NCBI RefSeq assembly: GCF_030867145.1
Contig: NC_134454.1
Span: 68,182,308 to 68,246,307, forward strand
Origin: Opisthocomus hoazin
Lineage: Eukaryota; Chordata; Aves; Opisthocomiformes; Opisthocomidae
Reading direction: 5' to 3'
Length of the DNA: 64,000 nt
Shown: one piece after another, positions 38,900-48,636 of the stretch
Numbering within the stretch: the stretch's first letter is position 1
Layout of the letters: every line of letters starts with the position of its first letter
The notes under the pieces: generated by a model
Seen by the model: the letters and a program-made list of their open reading frames with translations, nothing else
What the model was told of the DNA's origin: nothing
The model's database searches: none
Position numbers and translations under genes: made by a program

Positions 38900-39600
38900 C
38901 GTGGAAAAGCCAGCCGGGTCCCTCGCCAGCGCTCGCTCCCCGCGCACGGCCTCACCCGCCAGCGCCGCGGCCCCGCCAGCGCCGCGGCCCCCGCCAGCTC
39001 CGCCGCTCCCCACCGGCCGCGGCCCCGCCAGCAGCCACACGAGGCGCTCGCCACTTCCGCGGTAAGCCCCGCCCCACGGGCGCGTGGACCCGTCTTCCTC
39101 CGCGCCCGGCTCGACGTGGGCGGGGCGAGGCGGGCGGCTGATTCCTGTTTCCGCTGGGCAGGCCGGCGCCCCTGCTCAGGGGCAGCGCCAGCGCGGAGCC
39201 GGGCGCCTTCCCCTCACGGCCCCCGGCCCGTCTCCTCTCTCCGCAGGGACCTCGGCGCCGCCGCCCTTCCGCCGCCCAGACAGCCCCGGAAGGTGCCCGC
39301 CGCGGCGCTGGGCCCCGCCGCCGCAGGTGAGGGCGGCCGTCAGGGGCCGAGGCGGGTGGGACCGGGCGGAGTCTCCGCCGTGGGGTGTGCGGGGGGCGGC
39401 TGCCCGGCTCCGGCCGAGCGGCCCCGGCCCCCCCGAGCCGGCCTGGACCTTGCGCCCTCCGCCCCCGGGCAGCTTTGCCGCCCGGCGTGCTGCCCCGGCG
39501 GGGCCCGGCGGTGGGGCTGGCGCGCGGTTCGCGTTACGCTGCCTTCCCCGTGTTGTGCGCTGCCTCCGGCAAAAACGCTCTCGCTTTCTCGCGATGGCAG
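38900..39600 (+). promoter_or_regulatory. SMIM15: CpG island promoter of SMIM15
   Basis: About 700 bp of very GC- and CpG-rich sequence. It includes GC boxes (CCCCGCCCC near 39067; GGGCGGGGCG near 39119), an ETS-type CACTTCCGC at about 39050, and two exact 17-bp tandem units of CGCCAGCGCCGCGGCCC at 38957-38990. There is no obvious TATA box, as usual for a housekeeping promoter. A candidate first exon ends at the donor near 39061 (GCG then GTAAGC). Long reading frames through this island are an effect of its high GC content and are not genes. Confidence 0.85.
39247..39326 (+). other. SMIM15: Candidate non-coding 5'UTR exon of SMIM15
   Basis: An 80-nt block with a strong acceptor (TCTCCTCTCTCCGCAG ending at 39246) and a consensus donor (GCAG then GTGAGG at 39327). 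It lies between the island and the coding exon, whose own acceptor (TTATTACTCCGTAG) ends at 39689. An exon near 39061, then this one, then the coding exon is the simplest model. Transcript evidence would decide. Confidence 0.5.
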
Positions 39601-39716
39601 ATGACGACTGGCGTTAAAACGGTGATTCCTGTGTACGCGCGCTGTTATTTCTCGGAACACCCTGAGATTGTTTTCTTATTACTCCGTAGGGTTTTCCCGG
39701 TGGAGAAACAGAAAAA

Positions 39717-39941
39717 ATGCTCGATATTAAGGCTTGGGCCGAGTACATCGTGGAGTGGGCTGCGAAGGACCCGTACGGCTTTCTTACCACGGTCATCTTG
39801 GCCCTTACACCGTTGTTCGTAATTAGCGCAGCGCTTTCATGGAAGCTTGCAAAAATGATTGAGGCCAGGGAGCGAGAGCAAAAGAAGAAACAAAAGCGCC
39901 AAGAGAATATTGCAAAAGCCAAACGAGCAAAGAAGGATTAA
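39717..39941 (+). CDS. SMIM15: Small integral membrane protein 15
   Basis: A complete 74-residue protein in one exon, starting at the ATG 27 nt after the splice acceptor at 39689. It reads [20 protein letters not shown], then a hydrophobic segment at residues 20-40 ([20 protein letters not shown]), then a highly basic, Lys/Arg/Gln-rich tail (residues 44-74) that probably forms a cytoplasmic helix and ends in KKD. Length and sequence match vertebrate SMIM15 almost throughout, so the start is secure. SMIM15 is a single-pass membrane protein of unknown function. The terminal KKxx-like lysines are compatible with the early secretory pathway, but that is inference. The gene lies tail to tail with NDUFAF2, as in human. 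A run of 20 G follows the stop codon directly. Confidence 0.97.
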   Translation: MLDIKAWAEYIVEWAAKDPYGFLTTVILALTPLFVISAALSWKLAKMIEAREREQKKKQKRQENIAKAKRAKKD

Positions 39942-39961
39942 GGGGGGGGGGGGGGGGGGGG
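39942..39961 (+). repeat. Poly-G run of 20 abutting the SMIM15 stop codon
   Basis: Twenty consecutive G residues start at the base after TAA. The transcript would carry a G20 tract able to form a quadruplex. Exact length is likely uncertain, because homopolymers of this kind are error-prone in sequencing. Confidence 0.95.
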
Positions 39962-40715
39962 AGGCCTTTCTTGTGTAAAGAATCCACTTTTTTTAATGAA
40001 ACACTTGTACATTTTGCGTTGTAACTGTCCTTTGATACTTGATCCAGTTATTTCTTGAAGTATGAAATTCAATCCCTTCAATGTATTTTTTCTCTGGAGA
40101 TGATTTGTGTTAATTTACCCAAGTGGCACTTGTTACAATAATTAATGTACTACTTGTGTTCTAGGGCAGGTTGCTTTTCTAAATTCGCATGTTAGATTAA
40201 AAAACTAGTCTGTTGGGTGGCTCTGGAGGTAGGATTTTTTTTTCCTTAGCTAAGCAATGACTTAACAAGTGACTTAAAATTGTCTAATTATGGGGCAAAC
40301 GTGAACGGTAAACTGGATTACAGAAGGGCTAGTTTCGGTATACCTGCAGCAGAGATAAGGCAGCTTCGGAGCGAGGTAGCAGCGTACCGCGCTCATCTCC
40401 TTTCGGGACGCTGCATACGGCCCTGCGGCTCATTCAGCTGCGGGGCGGCTGTAGTGTCTTCGATGGTGGGGCTTGTCTGCAGAAAGAACCTAACTTGGCT
40501 TTTCCTGTTTCCTCAACTACCAGCCACGAACAGCCTAAATTCATCTCAAACTCCAGGAACCTGACTGCTTGTTCTTACCCTCTTCATGTGTCTGAAACCA
40601 CTCGTGTTCTACAAAATACACTACTGCATTGTCTGGCTTTCCCTAACAATCACCTGAATGCTCCACCTGTAACTAATCCGTTTCTGCCTTCAGAAATTTT
40701 TTATGCCTCAAAGAA

Positions 40716-40825
40716 TAGCCATAAGTGGGGTGAGACCAAAGGCCCATGCAGCCCAGCAGGCCGTGTCCGAGAGCCTGGCAGCAGGCAGCCATGGCAGAGG
40801 TCAGGAGGACGATGTCCCCGCTGGT
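40716..40825 (+). repeat. Possible ancient amniote SINE-like fragment
   Basis: CATAAGTGGGGTGAGACCAA, then AGGCCCATGCAGCCCAGCAG, then CGTGTCCGAGAGCCTGGCAG, then CAGGCAG. It resembles a common reptile/bird interspersed pattern (gcccatctagcccagtatcctgtctccgacagtggcca). The match is by memory and the family was not confirmed. Confidence 0.35.
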
Positions 40826-41471
40826 GACTGCGGCTCTTACTGTGTGCTAACCTTCTGGCTGCCTTCAATGCAGGACTGTCTGACCTTGGGGATCTTTGTG
40901 CTCATGGCCCTTGAAACTCTGCTTGCCTTCCAGGTTGCAAAATACTGGCATACTGGAAAAAGTCCAAGTGGGGTTTGTGTTGTAAATATGCCAAAATTAT
41001 TTAAACTTAATCACAATTCATGTTTTTCTAACAGAAGTGATTCATTTCTCAAAGCCCAATTTTTATTAGTAGTCTGAAGAGCTTGTGGCAGTCATCAGGT
41101 TGTAGACTCGCTGTATTTCTAAACAGCAGCACAGAGCTGTGCTTTCTAGCAACTAGTCCTTCATCATGTTTAAAACCTTAATATAATGCCATTGTTCAAA
41201 TGAGGAGACTTACAGAGTCGGCTGACACCAAGGGGGATTAGAAGGGGGGAGTCTAACTGAAATGACAAAGTAAATGTGAAGTATTGTTAATCCTCTTCCA
41301 ATTTTGTTGGTCAAAGCAAACATTACTAGAATATGACATTTTGGCATTTTATAAATACATAGGATTGTCTCCACTGTTTTGTCTCAAGTGTCAAATGTGT
41401 ATGTGTTCCACCTTTGATACCTACATAGCTTAAAACACATGGAGCAGAAGTGATAAAGGATGCGCTGCATA

Positions 41472-41477
41472 AATAAA
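41472..41477 (+). terminator. SMIM15: Poly(A) signal of SMIM15
   Basis: AATAAA within CATAAATAAATTTGATAC, followed 20-30 nt later by a GT/T-rich element. Cleavage is expected near 41495. Confidence 0.65.
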
Positions 41478-42230
41478 TTTGATACTTTTTTGAAAAAATT
41501 GTGTGGTCTTTATTTTGACTTTTAAGTTCTCAGACATCGCTATGGCAAAATAGATCTAGTCATTTAGGGAAGTCCCCCCACACACACCAGCGTTAAAAAC
41601 TAAATTTTTTTTTTTTTAAATCCCAAACCCTGTATTATTTTACAGCAGCTTTACCAAGTGCTTTTAACCTCTGTCATAGTGGTTAGATGTAGTTTAACTC
41701 AGCCTGATTTTATATGTTTACTGCTGGCTGCAAATCAAACTTTAATCACATATGTTAATTCTTTTCTTAAATTTTAAGTTACCAGAATGTCTCTAATACA
41801 GTGCATAGTCAGTGTAGTGTCACAGTGATTTCTGTTAACAAAATCAACTTTTCCATCCACTTGCCAGAGGAGAGCACACTGGCACTGCCAAGGGAGTCAA
41901 CAAACGTTCTGAAGAACTATCTTAAATTTTCCCAAACCTAGGCATGCGTTTTAAGTGTACTGATTAACTAAAATTTATTACATCAAAAAAGAATTTTAAA
42001 AATAAATGAGTCTTCAAGGCAAAAACAATTTAGAATTATTTAATAAAATCAAGTTAGCTAGAAAAACTTCTACCTAGGATTTCACGAGTAACTGATGAAC
42101 AGCAACTGTCAAAAACAAAGGTAGCAACACACCCTGTTTTTCACCAGACCCAAATCTTTTACAGTAGTTTGTCACGATTAAGCTTATTTGAGCAGTTCTG
42201 CAAAAATAAATGAAACTGCTTTAATATTAC

Positions 42231-42236
42231 TTTATT
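42231..42236 (-). terminator. NDUFAF2: Poly(A) signal of NDUFAF2
   Basis: TTTATT on the plus strand, AATAAA in the sense of the gene, 83 nt beyond the stop codon. A second AATAAA overlaps the stop itself (42318-42323) but is too close to be the likely functional one. Confidence 0.55.
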
Positions 42237-42318
42237 GCATGCTCACTTATATATAACAGCTGTTTATGTTGTCTCTTAAAGTATTTATCCATTAGCAGTA
42301 TCTGTACATTACAATTGT

Positions 42319-42576
42319 TTATTTGTTATGACTACTGCCACTGCCTGGCGGCATCCAGGAGCCCGGCTGGAAGGTACTCGCAGTGCTTGTCGGGTCCTGC
42401 GACGGCTCGCTCTTTCCATAGTAAGGGGCTGACGCGTGGCCTTTAACATGAGTGCGAACTGGTTCAGCAACAAGTCCTTCCTTGTATTCCTTGGCCTGAA
42501 GCAGCTTGTCCTTTTCGGATGCATCTTTGATTTTCTGTTTCATTTCTTCTCTATAATTTTCATTCTGAAGAATCTC
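42319..42576 (-). CDS. NDUFAF2: NDUFAF2 terminal coding exon (complex I assembly factor 2)
   Basis: The last exon on the minus strand: 85 codons plus TAA. It begins after the acceptor TACTCTGTTGACAG (AG at 42578-42577) in phase 0 with EILQNENYREEMKQKIKD and ends with the diagnostic C-terminus KGHASAPYYGK...TFQPGSWMPP...SHNK, which closely follows human NDUFAF2 (KGHASAPYFGK, TFQPGSWMP, SHN). NDUFAF2 (B17.2L, mimitin) is a paralogue of the complex I subunit NDUFA12. It binds a late assembly intermediate of mitochondrial NADH:ubiquinone oxidoreductase in the matrix and is replaced by NDUFA12. Here the gene converges with SMIM15. The middle of the exon (residues 20-35) is less conserved, as is usual for this tail. 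Confidence 0.96.
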   Translation of the reverse strand, partial: EILQNENYREEMKQKIKDASEKDKLLQAKEYKEGLVAEPVRTHVKGHASAPYYGKSEPSQDPTSTASTFQPGSWMPPGSGSSHNK

Positions 42577-43004
42577 CTGTCAACAGAGTAGAAAGATAAT
42601 TAGATAAATCAGAAGTAAATGCAACACACCATGTTGAATCAAAAAGGAAAAGAAATTAAGTAACAATCATCAACAAATGTGAATATCCATTAAAAATAAG
42701 GCTACCTTTTACATTGTTTCCTATGTAGGACTTGCTACTATATAGCTATTTGTCCCTTGGCATTTCTTCTTGTACCTCACCACGCCTATGGCCCCAGTTG
42801 TCTGTGCCCCAGGGTGCAGTTCTGGGAGACACAGATGGGCAACCCTGACTCTGCTAGTACATAGGCCGAAGCCATGCAAGATTAATAAATAAAGTAGTAG
42901 TAACAACCGAAAAAAATCTAGGACAGAACTGAAAGTACTGAGATGGTACCAGCAACTGGGAAGAAGAAACACAGGGGTGGGGAGGGGGGGATGAAAATCA
43001 CAGG

Positions 43005-43180
43005 GCAACCCTGCCCCAGAGACTCGGCAGATGTCTCAGTGAGGCCAAGGACCACCACGGCCCAGGAAGCCAGGGAGTCCCACGCATCCACACTCGGGGT
43101 GTGACTGCCTGGCCGGCGAAGGGCAGCCGGGTACCACGGTGAGGATGCCAAGCGCAACGCGGCCTAGGCGAGCCGCGCAT
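43005..43180. other. CpG-dense patch in the NDUFAF2 intron
   Basis: About 14 CpGs in 100 bp near 43080-43180 (for example GGCCGGCGAAGGGCAGCCGG and AAGCGCAACGCGGCCTAGGC), some 0.5 kb upstream of the terminal exon. There is no clear frame. It could be an internal promoter, a non-coding exon, or the remains of a GC-rich insert. Confidence 0.35.
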
Positions 43181-46100
43181 TAACTCCATCGTCTGCAAGG
43201 TCTGTTAGCGGAAATAAATGCACTGCCCTCATAAAAGGGTGTAAAATCACACCTACTGCTTCTGCACAGGTAAAAAATTCAAAAAGTGATCCGGTTTTTG
43301 AGGTTTACCTCCACCCCAATAAACTGAAGCAACTGTCTGATGCATGATCGTACTGCGAGGCCAAAAACCCCACCCAGGACGTGTGTTCAGAGAAGGCTCG
43401 TACAACTTGCTGATTCAACTCCGTGAAGCTCTGTGCTGAAACGTGGTTGGGTACAGGTTAAAGCTGGAAATTCACTAACAAAGATGACCTCGACTGGGAC
43501 TTGGCTGCTTCCACTGAGATGCTGAGGCTATCAACTGAAGCAAGTGCAATTACTGGCTTGTCCGCAGGTACAATAGAAAAACAGCTGTTAGCAGACCTTG
43601 CCATGTTGTTCAGAGGAAAACACAAAGAACTCCCAAAGTAAACACAAAGAAAAAAGCCATGAACAATACTGAAGTGTGGTTTTTATCTGCTAGCATGTGT
43701 TTCCTATTAGAAGGGTGATTTGCAATTTCTGCTAATAAGACTTCTCTGTGCTTTTGTTAGGGCAGACAGTGAAGAGCATTAGATATAAAAGCAAAAAAAG
43801 GGATATGAATTTTTATAACACTTTGAACCCAAATACAACTTAACTGTAATCAACACCATGTAATGAGGAAGCTGCTAATGGCCACATTTAGACTGGGATA
43901 CAGAAGGAAAAAGGCTGAACAGCTTTCTCTGGTTTACAAGTATACGGAAGAGCTAAGGCGAAACTAGACCAGTACATTTCTCTTGGAGTACAAGCCCATG
44001 GCATTATTTCAGGAATGGGATTAAAATACATGTGATACTGTCAAGAGCTGACATACCAATTACGTGAATATTTAAGAACATTTAAAAAGGCAGTGTTTAA
44101 AGAAAACCTTAACTTAGAGATATCATGAAAACTAATACCTTTTTTTGAGTTCTTAATCGCCTCTATACTTAAATTTGCAGATGCACAGAGCAGAGGCAGA
44201 ACACTCCACATAGCTATATAGCATGAAAATACATAAGCAGCACACAAAGGACTTTGCAAACTGAAAGCAGGGAGGAAGAAAATTCTCCCATACTCAAATA
44301 AAAACATTGCCAAGTGTAACAAGGTCGAATTTTCAACAGTCAGTATAGCAAAACCTCATTATAACACCTCTCAATTCCGTCCTTGTTTACCACGTGCCTG
44401 TGTAAATCTACCATGACCTTACTGATTTCAAGGGGATTATTCCTATGGTGCTTGTATTACCCCGCTACTAAGAAAGACAGTCAGATACCTCTTGTGAGAT
44501 CTGAAGATGGCATTATAGTCTCTGCTAAAACAGCATGAAATTATTTATTAAAATACAAATGTAACTCACTTACTGTGAACAGGTACTCACTAACATCAAA
44601 CCTTTTCCCGTGATTACTTTAACAAAGTTATCTTAGTCAGGTAATAGCAGCTGTAACAAATGCTCCAAGTCCATTTTAAATGTTGATGTATCATTGTCAT
44701 CTGGTTTTCAGACTCTAGCAAGGCTTTTCTAATCAGCTTTCACTGGCCAAAGTATAGTTGTGATCTAGTAAAACAACCACACTGATCTTGATAAAAGCAT
44801 GAAGAATGATCCTCATTAGCAAACACAGAAAAAAAAATACTGCAGTGACTTGCTCAGAATCTTCTACACAATCCACACCAGGACAAAAATTTTTCAAGCT
44901 TAAAGTATCTGTATGCATCCATTTTGTGCATTAAATCCATGCCACTAAAATGTACACTGAAATCAGGGTTCCTGTGCCCAAACTGAAGAAAATGTGAATC
45001 AGGAATCTTGTGTCAATGGGCATGTTAGAAAAATTGGGTCAAATAAGCATGAACATCCTGCCCTTTGATACCGGCAAGTCTGTTTTGTGGAATTCTCTCA
45101 CAGGCACTGAGTCCTTCCTGTTTCTAATTCTATCACCAGCAAACACTCCATTCTCAGTTCTCACTAGAACATATACTTTTTTTAAAAAAAAAATCCATCG
45201 TGATTGTATTTCTAAATACTGTTGGTAAAATTACCGTAGCCACTGCAGTTTGAAGTTGTTATGAGACCAAAGTCTCCCTGCCATTACAGGCATTTAAATA
45301 AAAAATGCAAGTGGTTCCAAATTTGAATAATCAACTTGGTTCAAAATGCAACTATTGCATAGATACTTATAGAAGGAATTCTCCTTAAACACACTAGAAA
45401 TGTGCATAATCTTTACACTACGCAATCTTCCAAATCTGGCTTCAGTTTATCTGCACGGCTCAGTACAATTAAATACAGTGAGTGTTGGTTGGTAAGGTTC
45501 CTACCCAGACAACCTCCTGGCTCTGCAGGGCTTCCTATGCCCTGCTGAACAGCGGTAGAGAAGCCGACATCTGCAGGGCTCTTGCACCCATGACAAGTAG
45601 TCTGTAAATCTGCACAGTGCCACAGGCTCTTCCAACTCACCTGCACACAGCCACTTCGTGTGACTTTGAGGCTCCATTGCCGCCCAGCCCTTCACTGTTT
45701 GATATACTGTAAAACGTGACCGGCAGATAAATGTTTTGTTGTTTTTTTTTGTTAAATTACTTTTGCAGATTTGGAACATTTATCTTCTCTCCTCCTCCAA
45801 GACGAATTGAAATATTTTATAAAATGGCTAGCTTCACTATAAACTGCCCTTCAAAACACACCATTTAAGTTTTCTGGTGAAATACGAGAATGTGAACATG
45901 TAATGTGCTCTGACCTTTAGTGGAAATACAAAATCATTCTACCCAACACAGAGATCACAGTATCTACCAGGTAACTGCAGTTTTCTGAGGGTTAGCTTGT
46001 TCTTCCAACACTCTCTTTATACAAATAAATTATTTAAGTCCTTTGAACCTGCAGTTCTCCAGAGGCACATGGCATCTAAGAGGTATCAGAAATGTCCAAA

Positions 46101-47082
46101 ATAACTTTTCTTATTAGAGAAATCTAAGGATTTGGATAATGCTGCAAAGCTAAAAGACGAAAAATGCCCGAAGACATCCAGCCATGTTTTATACCAGTTA
46201 AAATCCATACATGTAGATGTTCACCTTGAAATGCATCAGCTTCCAGCATTTGGAACAAGGTACATACGATGTGGTGAGAACTAGGTCCAACTACATGTTC
46301 TACAGTTCAGTTTTAGGTGGAATGTAAAAGAAGGCATTTTACTCACTGCAGGCAACTACTTATCCAGCTTTGGCAATTACTGTAAACTCTATGAGGTTTT
46401 TAATCCTTCCAACGATTGGAGCTACACACCTTCCCTCCTCAGAAAGGCAGGGTTTAAGAAAGTGATCTTTAAGGTTTTATTGAAGAATCTAGCATTATTA
46501 TTAAGGAAATGCCAAAGTGATCCCATGTGGAGTTTCAGGCAGCTGCTTTTCCTCCAGAAACTGACCATTTCTACATATTCTGACATCTTAGTAGTGGTAA
46601 CAGCTGCATGAACAAAGAATGAAAGACGGCCTGCTCGTGGGGGAAATGCAGTCCAAGGCTTGTGCAGTCTTCCAAGTGTGTTGCTGCAAAAGGGATCAGG
46701 CTGTATTTCATGCCACTCATGAAATTTACACTTTTCCTGCAAACAACATTTTTGTTTAAAGCTCTCACTTAACTCTGGCAGCTTAGAAGTATCACCAAGC
46801 GTCCTCTGTTGCCTGGAAACCATATGCACCTCTACCCCACACAAGGAAAAAAAATCCACAAGTTTGTCTCTAGTCAAAGGACTTTCAGTGCCTGCCAGGC
46901 TCTACTGGAAGACCTGCTTTGCAGGCTGAAGGTTTGGAATGGAGTGGTCTTTCACTCTTAAAGGAGCTCATACTGTCACTGCTTTTCCTATTCTGAATAA
47001 TCTAGCAGCCTTACAGAATAAATAAAATTAGTTCCTCCTGGTAGGAAAACATCTTAAATACAAAAGAGGTTTCTCTAGACTT

Positions 47083-47580
47083 CATAGAATCATTGAAAGG
47101 TTTGGTTTGGAAGGAACCTCACAGATCATCCAGTTCCACCCGTCAGCCATGGGCAGAGACACCTTCCACCAGACCAGAGTGCTCAAAGCCCCATCCAGCC
47201 TGGCCTTGAATGCTGCCAGGGAGGGGGCAGCCACAGCTTCTCTGGGCAGCCCGTGCCAGTGCCTCACCATCCTCACAGTAAAGAAGGGTTTTCTTATATC
47301 TAATCTAAATGTGCCTCTTTCTGTTTGAAGACATTATCCCTTCTGCTATCACACCCTTGCTGATAAAAAGTCCCTCTCCAGCTCTCCTGTAGGCCCCCTT
47401 TAAGCACTGAAAGGCTACAATCAGGTCTCCCTGGAGCCTTCTCTTTTCCAGGCTGAACAGCCCCAAGTCTCACACTTTCCTCACAGGAGAGGTGCTCCAG
47501 CACTTGGATCATTTTTGTGGCCCTCCTCTGGACCTGCTCCAACAGGTCCATGTCTTTCCTGTGCTGAGGGATCCAGATCT
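47083..47580 (-). mobile_element. CR1 LINE 3' fragment in the NDUFAF2 intron
   Basis: On the minus strand, the same orientation as NDUFAF2. Plus-strand landmarks: TCATAGAATCATTGAAAGG, GGAAGGAACCTCACAGATCA, GCCTTGAATGCTGCCAGGGA, GGCAGCCCGTGCCAGTGCCT, TTCCAGGCTGAACAGCCCCA, CAACAGGTCCATGTCTTTCC. It covers the ORF2 end and 3'UTR only. The text differs from the 26.7-kb copy, so it belongs to another CR1 subfamily. Confidence 0.9.
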
Positions 47581-48548
47581 TAGCAAGCTTAGACCTGCTT
47601 CAGCTGGTGTCTTGCTCAGTAGTGACCACCCTTTGCTGAACACTTCTTGCCAGTCTTCTCCACAGGCAACTACCTGTGCTTCACCCTTTCTACCCTGCGG
47701 CACCTCCCGATCCCCACAATCACTGGAATGCCTCCTCCCCTTCCTCTCACTTCCATGCTCCTTCCTTCTCAGTCCCCAAGCCAGCCATCAGTTACAACAC
47801 CAGTTGCCTGTCATGGAGCATTTTCAACCTCCTGAAGGCAAAGGGCAACCCACAGCTGTGAACAAGTAGCTCTAGGGATGCAGGTGGCTAGACACACAGG
47901 ACCAGTGTGACAATGCCCAAGAGGGATTGTTTAAAGGCTGTTTTAACAGACTGGTACTTGTCTTGGTTTTGTTCTTTCCAGACGATTTTCTAAAATCAGT
48001 ATTCCCAAACCTATGAATACAATGGTTTCATGTATTAGTAATTTTGAGCAAGACGTCACATTTCATTTTAGATGGGTTTGTATTTTGATTAAATTAAAAA
48101 CAGCTTCTTTACATTGTCTTAGAAACTACTCCAGCTTCCTAAGTTAATTACGTATGTTGAAATACTCCTGTTTCTCTTGATTTGAATAGAGTTAGCCAAC
48201 TATTATCTGATGCCAGAACTGAGAAACATCTGGACAGATTAATGTTCTTTGTTTGAACTGTACAGACACTATATATTCATAGAATACTTGCATTTTGGTG
48301 TCTGGTTTGAATATTTTCTGTTTAATCATGAATGAACTTGAAATTTGAACTCTGCCTGTTAAAAATTCATACATAAAAGTTGGCAAAAATTTTTAAAATG
48401 ACAAATGGAAAGGAAAAAATCTGTTTTGGAACAGTGTTAAAAAAGTTGATTGTTACGAGACAATTTAACATGTTAGAATTATTTCTTCACTGACAAATTA
48501 ACTGAAAGTCCAGCAAAGTACTAGAAGTTTTTCTGTGATTCTGTCAGT

Positions 48549-48636
48549 CTGCTCTAGGTGAACCTGCTAGCAGAGGAGTTGGACTAGATGACCTCCAGAG
48601 GCCCTTTCCAACCCCTACCGTTCTGTGATTCTGTGA
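48549..48636 (+). mobile_element. Very short CR1 tail flanked by 14-bp direct repeats
   Basis: About 88 bp of CR1 3'UTR (TGCTCTAGGTGAACCTGCTA, GAGTTGGACTAGATGACCTC, GGCCCTTTCCAACCCCTACC) ending in TTCTGTGATTCTGTGA. The 14-mer TTCTGTGATTCTGT occurs both in the tail (48621-48634) and immediately before the fragment (48531-48544). Confidence 0.88.

Larger units (their letters stand above)
39942..41495 (+). other. SMIM15: SMIM15 3' untranslated region
   Basis: About 1.5 kb of AT-rich sequence without introns, from the stop codon to the polyadenylation signal at 41472. The extent rests on the first canonical AATAAA with a GT-rich downstream element (TTGTGTGGTCTTTATTTTG). A repeat-like block at 40716-40825 lies inside it. 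Confidence 0.65.

Noticed and set aside
38425-39617. Long overlapping open frames (up to 273 codons) across the CR1 end and CpG island
   Set aside because: They run from a dead CR1 into GC-rich promoter sequence where stop codons are rare by composition. Their content is Pro/Ala/Arg-rich, and no frame matches a known protein.
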